A stretch of DNA of 51,084 bases from an uncultured Eubacteriales bacterium. Its GTDB lineage: Bacteria > Bacillota > Clostridia > Oscillospirales > Oscillospiraceae. The translations under genes were made by a program, and so were the position numbers. The notes beneath the pieces were generated by a model. That model made no database searches, was not told the DNA's origin, and saw only the letters and a program-made list of their open reading frames with translations. Positions 40,118 to 48,415 of this stretch are shown piece by piece (position 1 is the first letter of the stretch; every line of letters begins with the position of its first letter). The stretch lies in NCBI GenBank assembly GCA_900544705.1, contig UQWH01000009.1, positions 1-51,084 of the forward strand, given 5' to 3'.

Positions 40118-42135
40118 GAAGCGCTGTCGGAAAAAACAAGCTCTCCTGTCTGCGACAGGATGCGCATGGAATCGGTCGCAGAAATCTGCGCGACACAGAA
40201 GGTGTCGCCCTCCGTCGCTTCCAGCTCCGGCGCACAGAGCTGATTTCTGGAAATATATTCCGTCGGCACCTGTTCGCCGTTTTTCAGGATCACACTGAAG
40301 GGGGTAAAGTTCTCCCCGGTGACGGCCAATGTCTGTGTTTCCGCAGCGTAATCCAGTCTTGAAACGGTGATATCCTCCACGCCGAGATGCATCTGCGTGG
40401 GCGTTGGCGCTTCCGCGCCGCCGACGCAGTAGCGGCTGCCATACAGCAGATCATATTCCAGCAGCGTCAGGTCAGCCTGATACTGCTCGTCCGACTCCCC
40501 GCCGTCCATGAACTTCTGATGATAATTAAAGATCGTCCCCTCGTGGATGCCAAGGCGCTCAAACAGCAGTGCAGAGATCTGATACGCCTGAATATCCTGA
40601 TCCTGCTTTTTCAGGCCGAAGTTCGACCAGATCACATATTCCGTGGTCTGGACCGTGCCGCGGGAGAGCTCGTCCTGCGTGATTTGCAGGCTGGGCAGAT
40701 GGTCGCCGTAGAATACCACGACCGTCGGTTCGTTGTAATGATTCAGTGCCGTGGTCAGCTTTTTGAGGAAAGCATCAGTCTGATGGAGCTGGCCGAGATA
40801 ATACTCAAATCCACAGCGCCGTGCCTCATCTTCCATCCCGCTGACTGCGATCGTTTCCGCACCTTCCAGCGGCTCGGTGGGATATTTGCCGTGCGGCTGA
40901 ACGGAAACGGTAAAGACAAGGTCGCGGCTCTCCGTCGAGCGCAGCGCTTTCAGAATCTCGCCGGTCAGCACGCTGTCCTTCGCCCACTCCAGCGGGTTAT
41001 ATTCCACGTCGTGCATATATTCCTCGGACGTAAAGGAGTCAAAGCCAAAGTTGGCGTACACGCGGTCGCGGCTGTAGAACGTTGCGTTATTGTTGTGGAT
41101 CGCGTGCGTGCTGTAGCCAAGATTTTTCAGGGCGTAGGCAATGGAATCGCAGCTTCTGTGCTTCACGACCGTTTTATAAGGATACTCGCCCACTCCGAAG
41201 TGGTCCAGATTCATACCGGAGATCACTTCAAACTCCGTATTGGCGGTACCCGCACCGATGGACGGCACATAGAACAAGCCCGTGGAATACTTCTCCTTCA
41301 GCGCCTCAAAATTCGGCACCGGATTCTCTGCATAGCTCAGATCTTTCAGGAGATTCGGATCGAAGAAGGACTCCAACTGGACAAATATAATATTCGGACC
41401 GTTTTTCCGGCTTGCCGGGATCTCCCCTTCCGCCTTCAGAATGGAGTTGATCTCATCCTCCGAATAGTCCGCCGGTTCGCTGATGCCCTGCGTGATGGCG
41501 CTGGCCGAGAAGCAGTAGGCAAAGCCGTTGTCATGGTAGGCATCCGGCAGATTGGGAAACTGAGAAGCGATGGTACCGCTTTTGAGCAGCGCCAGCGTCG
41601 CTGCGATCAGCACGCCGCCGAAGAGAATGATCTGTGCCGCGCCGAAATAGTAATCCGTTTTGTACTTTTTCGCCCGCAGCCACAGCAGCATGATCGCGCC
41701 GATCACGCCGGAAATTGCCAGCATCAGTCCAATGATGGCGATGGGAGAAAGATAGATCTCAATAATATCCCGCACGGAGGAAAGCAGTGCAATATCCGGC
41801 GCCGTCAGGGGCGTCGCGCGGTAACCCAGCAGAATGCAGTTTGTCAGGCCGAGGCCCAGCCAGATGGCGGACACCAGAAGGAAAAAGAAACCGCGCTTGC
41901 GGAAGATCAGAGAAAGGGAAAGCGTAAAGAGAATGATCAGCGAATCATAGAAAAACTGCCACGGCCGCGTGGTCAGGTAAGTAAAGCCTGCAGAGAAAGA
42001 GCGGCGCGAAAGCATTTCCAGTCCGAGATTGATCAGAAAGGATGCCGCAATATAAATTAGCACCCGAATAATATTGTTTACATTCCACTCCTGCCGTACC
42101 CGGGCAAGAGAGAACTTCGACTTGTTATGCACCAT
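40114..42135 (-). CDS. LTA-synthase-family sulfatase-like membrane protein
   Basis: A 673-residue protein. Residues about 15-200 contain five membrane helices (VLIYIAASFLINLGLEML, FFFLLVSAIWLGLGLTN and others). The extracellular sulfatase-type domain follows, with NIIFVQLESFFDPN (metal-binding Glu), GAGTANTEFEVISG (nucleophilic Thr region), FTVSVQPHGKYP, VVVFYGDHLPS (metal-binding Asp-His) and YVIWSNFG. Such proteins transfer glycerol phosphate or phosphoethanolamine to lipoteichoic acid or other glycans. The extra C-terminal beta domain after about residue 560 is not part of LtaS. A single gene. Confidence 0.92.
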   Translation of the reverse strand: MVHNKSKFSLARVRQEWNVNNIIRVLIYIAASFLINLGLEMLSRRSFSAGFTYLTTRPWQFFYDSLIILFTLSLSLIFRKRGFFFLLVSAIWLGLGLTNCILLGYRATPLTAPDIALLSSVRDIIEIYLSPIAIIGLMLAISGVIGAIMLLWLRAKKYKTDYYFGAAQIILFGGVLIAATLALLKSGTIASQFPNLPDAYHDNGFAYCFSASAITQGISEPADYSEDEINSILKAEGEIPASRKNGPNIIFVQLESFFDPNLLKDLSYAENPVPNFEALKEKYSTGLFYVPSIGAGTANTEFEVISGMNLDHFGVGEYPYKTVVKHRSCDSIAYALKNLGYSTHAIHNNNATFYSRDRVYANFGFDSFTSEEYMHDVEYNPLEWAKDSVLTGEILKALRSTESRDLVFTVSVQPHGKYPTEPLEGAETIAVSGMEDEARRCGFEYYLGQLHQTDAFLKKLTTALNHYNEPTVVVFYGDHLPSLQITQDELSRGTVQTTEYVIWSNFGLKKQDQDIQAYQISALLFERLGIHEGTIFNYHQKFMDGGESDEQYQADLTLLEYDLLYGSRYCVGGAEAPTPTQMHLGVEDITVSRLDYAAETQTLAVTGENFTPFSVILKNGEQVPTEYISRNQLCAPELEATEGDTFCVAQISATDSMRILSQTGELVFSDSAS

Positions 42136-42228
42136 TCATCACCTCGCATCGGAATCCTAGTATACCATGGAATTTTAAAAATGCAACCCCTCATTCTGCC
42201 GATTTCCGCCGCATTTTTCCGTCGGGAC

Positions 42229-42257
42229 TTGCGGATTTTGACAAAGAGTGGTATAAT
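42229..42257 (+). promoter_or_regulatory. Extended -10 promoter of the G3E GTPase operon
   Basis: TTGCGG (42229-42234), 17-nt spacer, TATAAT (42252-42257) preceded by TGG as an extended -10. The leader contains ATGATTACG about 15 nt on, reminiscent of half of a Zur box, but the other half is not convincing. Confidence 0.6.
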
Positions 42258-42319
42258 ACTTAGCAAAATGATTACGCCTCTTCTATCTGACGTAAAATAA
42301 GAAAGGAAGTTCATAGAAA

Positions 42320-43474
42320 ATGACAATCATTGATATTTATTCCGGTTTTCTCGGCGCCGGCAAGACCACGCTGATCAAGAAAATGATCCGCGAAGCCTAT
42401 ACCGGGCAGAAGATCGTCCTGATCGAAAACGAGTTCGGCGAGATCGGCATCGACGGCGGCTTCATGCAGGAGGCAGGAATTCAGGTCAATGAGATGAATT
42501 CCGGCTGCATCTGCTGTTCCCTCGTGGGCGACTTCGGCCGCGCGCTGACGCAGGTCATCACGGAGTATCATCCCGACCGCATCCTCATTGAGCCGTCCGG
42601 CGTCGGCAAGCTCAGTGACGTGATCGGTGCAGTGGAACGTGTTGCGACACCCGATGTCGTTCTCGGCAGTTTTGTCACTGTCGCGGACGCGACGAAGTGC
42701 AAGGTCTATCTGAAAAACTTCGGCGAGTTCTACACCAACCAGGTGGAAACCGCTTCCTGCATCGTGCTCAGCCGCACCAGCTCCATCAGCGAAGAAAAGC
42801 TGGCTGCCGCCGTCGCCCTGCTGCGTGAGCATAACAAGAACGCGATCATCATCACCACGCCGTGGGATCAGCTCACCGGCAAGCAGATTCTGGAAGCCAT
42901 GCAGCAGCAGAATTCTCTGACGCAGGAGCTGGCGGAAATGATCCAGAAGGCCCGCCGTGACGAAGATGACGACGAGGATGACGAATGCTGCCATCACCAC
43001 CATCATCACGATGACGACGAGGAGGATGAACACGAGCATCATCACCACCATCATGACGACGATGATGACGATGAAGCCGGCCAGTGCTGCTGCCACCATC
43101 ACCATCACGACGATGAGGATGAGCATCATCACGAGTGCTGCCACCACGACCATGACGACGAGGAGCACGAGCACCACCATCATCACGGCCACGACGCCGA
43201 CGAAATTTTCCAGAGCTGGGGCGTTGAAACGCCGAAGAAGTTCACCGCCGACGAGCTGCACACCATTCTTTCCGCGCTGGATGACGAAGAAAAATATGGC
43301 ATCGTTCTGCGCGCCAAGGGCATCGTCGAGGATGTTTCCGGAGCATGGCTGCACTTCGATCATGTTCCCGGCGAGATCAATGTCCGCAACGGCACTGCCG
43401 CAGTCACCGGCCGCCTGTGCGTGATCGGCTCCAAGCTCAACGAAAAGGCGCTGGCCGAGCTGTTCGGCGTATAA
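42320..43474 (+). CDS. G3E-family GTPase (CobW/COG0523) with His/Asp-rich metal-binding segment
   Basis: A 384-residue metallochaperone-type GTPase. Walker A is GFLGAGKTTL (residues 9-18), the metal-binding CxCC motif GCICC is at 62-66, and PSGVGKL is in the switch region. Residues about 213-292 are a spectacular low-complexity segment with dozens of His, Asp and Glu and several Cys (for example CCHHHHHHDDDEEDEHEH). The C-terminal CobW domain closes the protein (GAWLHFDHVPGEINVRNG). G3E proteins deliver Zn, Ni, Co or Fe to client enzymes using GTP; the His-rich stretch suggests a store for several metal ions. Co-transcribed with a second G3E-like gene 17 bp downstream. Confidence 0.93.
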   Translation: MTIIDIYSGFLGAGKTTLIKKMIREAYTGQKIVLIENEFGEIGIDGGFMQEAGIQVNEMNSGCICCSLVGDFGRALTQVITEYHPDRILIEPSGVGKLSDVIGAVERVATPDVVLGSFVTVADATKCKVYLKNFGEFYTNQVETASCIVLSRTSSISEEKLAAAVALLREHNKNAIIITTPWDQLTGKQILEAMQQQNSLTQELAEMIQKARRDEDDDEDDECCHHHHHHDDDEEDEHEHHHHHHDDDDDDEAGQCCCHHHHHDDEDEHHHECCHHDHDDEEHEHHHHHGHDADEIFQSWGVETPKKFTADELHTILSALDDEEKYGIVLRAKGIVEDVSGAWLHFDHVPGEINVRNGTAAVTGRLCVIGSKLNEKALAELFGV

Positions 43475-43490
43475 GTCAGGAGGCGTTCTT

Positions 43491-44429
43491 ATGCCCATTC
43501 CCGTCTATGCCTTTACCGGTTTTCTGGACGCCGGAAAAACAAAATTCATTCAGGAAACGCTCTGTGACGAGCGCTTCAACGCCGGCGAACGCACGCTGCT
43601 TCTGATCTGCGAAGAAGGCGAGGAGGAATACGACATCTCCGCCTATCCCTATAAGCACGTCTATCCGGAGGTCATTGAGGATCAGGACACCGTCACGACC
43701 GCCGAGCTTGCAGCGCTTCTGAAAAAGCACAACGCCGAGCGTGTCGTCGTCGAGCTCAACGGCATGAAGCAGGTCGGTCCCTTCTATAACAACATGCCGC
43801 AGGACTGGCAGATTGCGCAGGAGGTCATGTTTGCCGACGGCAGCACGATCATGGCCTATAACGCCAATATGCGTTCGCTGGTCGTCGACAAGCTCACTGG
43901 CTGCGAAATGGTCGTGTTCAACCGTCTGCAAAAGGGGCAGGACATCATGCCCCTGCACAAGCTGGCCCGCGCCCTGAACCGCCGCGTCGGAATTCTCTAC
44001 GAATACACTGACGGCACCTCGCAGTACGACGAAATTCAGGATCCCCTGCCCTTTAATCTCAACGCGCCCGTGGTCGAGATCAAGGACGACGACTATGCGC
44101 TCTTTTACCGCGACATCACCGAGGAGCCGAAGAAGTACAACGGCAAGACCGTCCGCTTCAAGGCGCAGGTTGCACGGCTGAAGAAGGAACGCGAGGGCTA
44201 CTTCGCTCCCGGCCGCTTCGTCATGACCTGCTGCGTCGAGGACATCGCCTTCATGGGTCTGCCCTGCAAGTACGACAAGGCAAATGACCTTCACTCCCGC
44301 GATTGGGTCCTGCTCACGGCGACGGTATCCGCGCGCTATCATTCGCTCTACCGGGGCATCGGCCCTGTCCTGACGGCGGTCGAAGTCACACCTGCTCAGC
44401 CGGCAGACAACGAAGTCGCAACATTCTAG
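43491..44429 (+). CDS. G3E-like GTP-binding protein fused to a C-terminal YcgQ-like beta domain
   Basis: A 312-residue protein. Its N-terminus MPIPVYAFTGFLDAGKTKFI has the G3E P-loop, but the CxCC metal motif is missing and VVVELNGMKQVG replaces the usual switch. From about residue 205 a beta-rich module begins (YNGKTVRFKAQVARLKKERE, RFVMTCCVEDIAFMGLPCKY, DWVLLTATVSARYHSLYRGI), which resembles the OB-like C-terminal domain of YcgQ/TIGR03943 proteins, known as partners of G3E GTPases in zinc homeostasis. Likely works with the upstream GTPase in metal delivery; its own GTPase activity is uncertain. Confidence 0.8.
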   Translation: MPIPVYAFTGFLDAGKTKFIQETLCDERFNAGERTLLLICEEGEEEYDISAYPYKHVYPEVIEDQDTVTTAELAALLKKHNAERVVVELNGMKQVGPFYNNMPQDWQIAQEVMFADGSTIMAYNANMRSLVVDKLTGCEMVVFNRLQKGQDIMPLHKLARALNRRVGILYEYTDGTSQYDEIQDPLPFNLNAPVVEIKDDDYALFYRDITEEPKKYNGKTVRFKAQVARLKKEREGYFAPGRFVMTCCVEDIAFMGLPCKYDKANDLHSRDWVLLTATVSARYHSLYRGIGPVLTAVEVTPAQPADNEVATF

Positions 44430-44440
44430 GAATTACGAAA

Positions 44441-44470
44441 AGCCTCGCCGCCCGGATGGGCAGCGAGGCT
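44441..44470 (+). terminator. Terminator of the G3E operon (bidirectional)
   Basis: AGCCTCGC / GCGAGGCT stem followed by TTTTTT; in the other direction it lies just after the DUF5662 stop and has an A-tract partner. Confidence 0.82.
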
Positions 44471-44476
44471 TTTTTA

Positions 44477-45034
44477 TTATTCATCTTCTGCAAAGGGCTT
44501 CCCTTTCAGAACAACCTCGCGGATGAAACGGAAGGTCTCCTTCTCCCCCTTGTCGCGCAGCATGGTCAGGATGTACGTCAGCTCCCGCTTCGTTTTCGGG
44601 TGCATCATCATGGACTCCCGCGCTTCCAGCGCGTGCTCAAAATACTCCAGCGCGTCGCCGTCGCGATAGCTTTTCCCGTGGTAGACCTTACAGGCCGCGA
44701 TGCGATCCATCACCATTTCCACGAAAAACACCCGCGGCATGGCCACCGGCGCATAGCGCTTGGTGACAAGGTCGAGATCGGTCCAGTATTCAAAATGGTG
44801 CCGGTTGCGGCCCTTGTGGTGCATCCACGCCACGGAGTAGCCGTTCTCCTCACGTTCCTCCGTGTTCGGGCTGCGCGTCCCCTGGTAGTATTTTGCCCCG
44901 GCACGGAACTCCGTCCACGAATACTTGGATAAATCGTGCGTCAGGCCGCGCCAGTACAGACCGACGCGAAAGCAGTGCCTGCACACGATCATGCGGTGCC
45001 GGGTGATCGTCTTGAAATGCTTCCAGGGGTGCAT
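44477..45034 (-). CDS. DUF5662-family protein
   Basis: A 185-residue cytoplasmic protein of unknown role. It is rich in His and aromatic residues in its first half, with HPWKHFKTITRHRMIVCRHC, GLYWRGLTHDLSKYSWTEF and AWMHHKGRNRHHFEYWTD. The spaced HD and HH pairs look like a metal site of HD-phosphohydrolase style. The start is ATG at 45034 after ACGGAGGA. It is immediately downstream of the truncated sigK gene on the same strand but has its own likely promoter (TATAAT near 45103). Confidence 0.8.
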   Translation of the reverse strand: MHPWKHFKTITRHRMIVCRHCFRVGLYWRGLTHDLSKYSWTEFRAGAKYYQGTRSPNTEEREENGYSVAWMHHKGRNRHHFEYWTDLDLVTKRYAPVAMPRVFFVEMVMDRIAACKVYHGKSYRDGDALEYFEHALEARESMMMHPKTKRELTYILTMLRDKGEKETFRFIREVVLKGKPFAEDE

Positions 45035-45125
45035 ATTGTTTTTCCTCCGTTTTTGCTCAGACCGTCCGGGCACTCGTCCCGAATTTCTTTTATTATACTG
45101 TTTTTCCGTCGAAAAAACAATACCG

Positions 45126-45497
45126 TCATCCGGTTTCCGTCAGTGCGCGCTCCAGCTTCTGGAGCGCCTTTTTTTCGATGCGGCTGACATAGCTGCGGCT
45201 GATACCGCACTGCGCGGCGATCTCCCGCTGGGTCAGCGGCCGCCGGTTGGACAGGCCATAGCGCAGAACGATGATCATCCGCTCGCGTTCCGTCAGGCGC
45301 GTATCCACCATCCGGTACAGGCGCGCGTAGATCTCCTTGTCGGACATCTGCTCAAAGAGATCCTCGTCCGAGCAGATCACGTCCATCAGGGAAAGCGCAT
45401 TGCCGTCCTTCCCCGTTTCTATCATCTCAGAGAGCGATACGTCCGATGCGCTCTTCCGCTGCCCACGGAAATACATGAGGATCTCATTCGCTATCCT
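45126..45497 (-). pseudogene. sigK: sigK 3' half (mother-cell sigma-K), interrupted by a skin-like element
   Basis: About 123 codons encoding the C-terminal part of sigma-K. It begins ERIANEILMYFRGQRK, end of region 2, and continues VSLSEMIETGKDGNALSLMD, LTERERMIIVLRYGL and the region 4.2 helix-turn-helix REIAAQCGISRSYVSRIEKK. Wording and spacing match sigma-K (VSLxxxIxxDKEGNxxSLxDV) better than sigma-E. Region 1 and most of region 2 are missing; homology ceases exactly at the IANEILM (IENEILM in Bacillus) point where the skin element splits the Bacillus gene. It is probably a rearranging gene, restored by excision in the mother cell, rather than dead. Confidence 0.85.
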
Positions 45498-47193
45498 CTC
45501 CTGACGGACACATAAGTTGCTCGACAGGGGGCAAATCCACCTCTCCATCCTCCGCAAACAGGTACACATAGGCATTTTTGCCGTCCCAGACCACCTTTTT
45601 GACGATGGTGCGCAGCAGGCGGCGTTTTTCCTCCAGCGTGGCAGAATCCACCGCGCTGGCGAAGGATTCGATCATCTCCTGATGGAAGGCGAACTCCTGA
45701 TGGAGCATCCGGCTCTGCTCGGTGAGGGCTTCCAACTCGGAAAGTCTTGCCTGCTGAGTCTCGCTCTCCCGATGCAGTTCGTCGATCTGCTCCATGACGT
45801 ACTTGGCAGAGGTATCGCTGGCAACGGACAGGGACTCCACCAGCCGCTTGATGCGGTCCTCGGTTTCAGCGTGCTTCTCTTTCAGCAGCGCCAGCTCCGC
45901 GTCGTAGCCCTCCTTGCTGCCGCTGATGACCTTCTTGGTCTGCGTTAGCAGTCTGGCAAGGGTCTCCTTGTCGGCGGATAGCTTGCGGATCTCCTCGATG
46001 ATCTTGGCGTCCAGCGTGTTGCCGTTGCAGTTCTTCATGGCGCAGACCGTGCCGTGGCTGCGCTCCTTGGTGGAGCACATGTAGGTGTAGATCAGCTCGC
46101 CCTCCGCATTCTTGCGGTTGGTCAGCTTCGGGCGCATATAGTCACCGCATTCGCCGCAGCGCAGCAGCCCGGACAGCAGCGCCACGTTGCTGCGGGGTCT
46201 GCGGTAGCTCTTGGATTTGTTGACATCCAGCATGGCCTGCACCCGTACCCAATCGCTGCCCGCGATGATGCCCGGATGCTTGCCCACCGCCACGATCCAC
46301 TCCTCCATGGGGCGGATCTGATTCGCCTTGCCGGGGCGCTGGAGGGTGCGGTTGTACGCCATGACACCGTGCTCGCCGTCGAACTCCGAGCGCTCGGCGA
46401 ACAGGTCTGCGTTGTTCTCCTTGAGGTACCGGTACGCCGTCTCGTCGGCGATCATATAGACTGGATTGGTCAGAATGCCCCGGATGGCAAAGCGTGTGAA
46501 CTGCTTTCCGCGCTTCGTGACGCAGCGGTGCTCCAACAGGTACTTGTCGGTCTTGCTGAGAGAGCCGGTTTCCATGAATATGGAGAAAATTGTTTTGACC
46601 AGCTGGATTTCCTCCGGGATGGGCTTCAACTTGTAGGCCTTGCGCTCCTTGCCGTCCACCGTTATCTTGGATTCACTCTCTGAAGCGTAGCCGGTGGGCG
46701 TGGTGCCGCCCAGCCAGCGTCCGGTCTTGGACAGCTCGTGCATATTGTCCCGGATACGCTCGGCGATGGTCTCCCGCTCCAGCTGGGAGAACACGGACGC
46801 AATGTACATCATGGCGCGGCCCATAGGGGAGGACGTGTCGAACTGCTCGCGGATGGAGATGAAGTCGATGTGCCGGTCGCCCAAGTCCTCGATGAGCTTG
46901 GCAAAGTCGCCGATGTTGCGGCTAATGCGGTCAAGGCGGTAGACCACGATGGCGGCAAATTCAATCTTCTGCGAGTCCTTCATCATCTTCTTGAACTGCG
47001 GGCGCTCCAGATTGCCGCCGGAAAAGCCCTCATCCTCGTAGACCAGCGCATTCTCCGCTGCGTCGTCACCAAAGTGCATGGCGATGTACTGGCGGCACAG
47101 CTCGATCTGATTTTCGATACTCTCGCCCTTGCCGGTGAATTTGGACTTGCGGGAGTAGATAACATATTGCTTCGACTTGTCTTTCGTCTTCAT
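45484..47193 (-). CDS. Large serine recombinase, probable sigK-element excisionase (SpoIVCA-like)
   Basis: A 569-residue recombinase. Residues about 8-160 are the resolvase domain: catalytic Ser in VIYSRKSKFTGKGESIENQI, YEDEGFSGGNLERPQFKKM, VVYRLDRISRNIGDFAKL and FSQLERETIAERIRD. Residues about 170-280 are the recombinase domain (TGRWLGGTTPTGYA). A zinc ribbon follows (LLRCGECGDYMRP plus CAMKNC) and then a long coiled coil about 400-510. The start is ATG at 47193 after GAGGTG. The last codons and the stop lie inside the sigK fragment, so the protein end is encoded across the attachment junction. Its place at the sigK boundary is the evidence for its role. Confidence 0.88.
   Translation of the reverse strand: MKTKDKSKQYVIYSRKSKFTGKGESIENQIELCRQYIAMHFGDDAAENALVYEDEGFSGGNLERPQFKKMMKDSQKIEFAAIVVYRLDRISRNIGDFAKLIEDLGDRHIDFISIREQFDTSSPMGRAMMYIASVFSQLERETIAERIRDNMHELSKTGRWLGGTTPTGYASESESKITVDGKERKAYKLKPIPEEIQLVKTIFSIFMETGSLSKTDKYLLEHRCVTKRGKQFTRFAIRGILTNPVYMIADETAYRYLKENNADLFAERSEFDGEHGVMAYNRTLQRPGKANQIRPMEEWIVAVGKHPGIIAGSDWVRVQAMLDVNKSKSYRRPRSNVALLSGLLRCGECGDYMRPKLTNRKNAEGELIYTYMCSTKERSHGTVCAMKNCNGNTLDAKIIEEIRKLSADKETLARLLTQTKKVISGSKEGYDAELALLKEKHAETEDRIKRLVESLSVASDTSAKYVMEQIDELHRESETQQARLSELEALTEQSRMLHQEFAFHQEMIESFASAVDSATLEEKRRLLRTIVKKVVWDGKNAYVYLFAEDGEVDLPPVEQLMCPSGEDSE
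45486..45500. mobile_element. Left boundary (att junction) of the skin-like element
   Basis: sigK homology begins at about the Ile codon at 45494-45492 and the recombinase reading frame ends 8-10 nt into it. The crossover core of the serine recombinase therefore lies in this interval. The element would extend from here to beyond 51084, at least 5.6 kb, with the matching junction and sigK 5' half to the right. Confidence 0.7.
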
Positions 47194-47300
47194 AGCGGCA
47201 CCTCGCACATATCGTTAGGTTGATAAGCACATTATAACGGATTGGATTCCATTTGAAAAGGTACCCAAGGGAAGAATCTGAAAAAAAATTGGATTTGAGA

Positions 47301-47357
47301 GCATCGCTCATACGAGCCGAGAAAATGATTGATGAAATGAGCGATGCGTGCTATAAT
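47301..47357 (+). promoter_or_regulatory. fic promoter with a large inverted repeat operator
   Basis: TTGATG (47329-47334), 17-nt spacer, TATAAT (47352-47357). Perfect 11-bp arms GCATCGCTCAT (47301-47311) and ATGAGCGATGC (47337-47347) flank and overlap the -35/-10 spacer, the layout of a repressor site. The Fic protein itself ends in a winged-helix-like domain and could be the repressor. Confidence 0.7.
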
Positions 47358-47388
47358 ATGGACAATCAAACTACGCTGTGAGGTACTC

Positions 47389-48375
47389 ATGAAAAACAAA
47401 CAGCCTCCGTTTCAAATCACAAACAAAATGATCGCTGACGTTGCAGAAATCTCCGAACTGACCGGCAGACTTTCCGCTCGCGATCATCTTTCCAGCAATC
47501 CCAATCTGCGCCGCACCAATCGGATCCGCACCATCCATGGTTCACTCGCCATTGAGCAGAACACGCTGAGCTTGGAACAGGTCACCGCTGTTCTGAACGG
47601 CAAGCACGTTCTGGCTCCGCCCAAGGACATTGCCGAGGTCAAAAATGCCTATGAGATTTACGAGCGGCTGGACGAGCTTGACCCCTACTCCGTGGACGAC
47701 CTGCTGACCGCTCACGGTATCATGACTCGCGGGCTTGTGGAGGAATCCGGCATGTTCCGCACGCGGCCTGTTGGCGTTGTAGATCAGGAGGGACATGTTC
47801 TGCATTTTGGCACACTGCCCCAGTATGTGCCTGATCTGGTCATGGAGCTGCTATATTGGGCAAAGTCCAGCGACTTGCATATGCTGATCCGAAGTTGCGT
47901 GTTCCATTATGAACTGGAGCTGATCCACCCCTTTGCAGACGGCAATGGCCGTGTTGGACGGCTCTGGCATACATTGCTGCTCTCCAAATGGAATTCTGTG
48001 TTTGCATGGCTGCCGATCGAGTCCATCATCCACGACCATCAGCAGGAATACTACGATGCCATCAATGCCAGCAACGATGCAGGCAAGTCCACCGCGTTCA
48101 TCGAATTCATGCTCTCCGTCATCAAAGCATCGCTCATGGATGCCATCCATACGAGTGATGCAATGAGTGCTGGAAAGGCGGACAAGAAAGCTCTGCGCTG
48201 GCAGAAAATTGAGCAGTTCTTGCAGACGCATGAGTATATCATGAACGCCGACGTGCGGGAACTGTGCGGGGTGTCGGCAGCGACGGCAAATCGGATATTG
48301 GCAGGGCTAGTAGATGACAACAAATTGAATAAAGGCCAGGAGAAGGGGCATTGGGCATATTACCTATTGAACTGA
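47389..48375 (+). CDS. Fic-family protein (AMPylase/toxin-like) with C-terminal winged helix
   Basis: A 328-residue protein. The catalytic Fic motif HPFADGNGRVGR is intact (His at about 180). An N-terminal class II inhibitory helix is present, HGSLAIEQNTLS, where the S-x-x-x-E pattern (S52-E56) holds the regulatory Glu that blocks ATP; the usual Gly/Asn after the Glu is Gln. The C-terminal 50 residues (IEQFLQTHEYIMNADVRELC, GVSAATANRILAGLVDDNKL) form a winged helix. Fic proteins transfer AMP or other groups to protein hydroxyls. The start is ATG at 47389 after GAGGT. It is cargo of the sigK element and lacks a separate antitoxin gene. Confidence 0.93.
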   Translation: MKNKQPPFQITNKMIADVAEISELTGRLSARDHLSSNPNLRRTNRIRTIHGSLAIEQNTLSLEQVTAVLNGKHVLAPPKDIAEVKNAYEIYERLDELDPYSVDDLLTAHGIMTRGLVEESGMFRTRPVGVVDQEGHVLHFGTLPQYVPDLVMELLYWAKSSDLHMLIRSCVFHYELELIHPFADGNGRVGRLWHTLLLSKWNSVFAWLPIESIIHDHQQEYYDAINASNDAGKSTAFIEFMLSVIKASLMDAIHTSDAMSAGKADKKALRWQKIEQFLQTHEYIMNADVRELCGVSAATANRILAGLVDDNKLNKGQEKGHWAYYLLN

Positions 48376-48415
48376 GAAAGAACCTTATTGTGTGAAAGAA
48401 AGCTATTATACCCCT

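Noticed and set aside
38931..40298. 455-codon open frame antisense to the aminotransferase
   Set aside because: No recognisable motif and an Arg/Gln/His-rich shadow composition; the real gene has all PLP motifs.
40387..42060. 557-codon open frame antisense to the LTA-synthase-like gene
   Set aside because: High GC leaves antisense frames open. The translation is rich in Gln, Arg and His without domains, while the minus strand encodes a complete sulfatase-type protein.
42262..42300. A Zur box in the G3E leader
   Set aside because: Only one half-like word (ATGATTACG) is present and the mirror half is poor, so it is mentioned only as a hint.
42311..43498. Long open frame opposite the His-rich G3E gene, 395 codons
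   Set aside because: It is the reverse complement of the His/Asp/Glu-codon run, which gives artificial Val/Met/Leu repeats. It has no ribosome site, and the plus-strand protein carries all family motifs.
45126..45575. A complete short sigma factor starting at 45575
   Set aside because: The first 20 or so codons are the out-of-frame reading of the recombinase 3' end. Sigma-K homology starts only at IANEILM.
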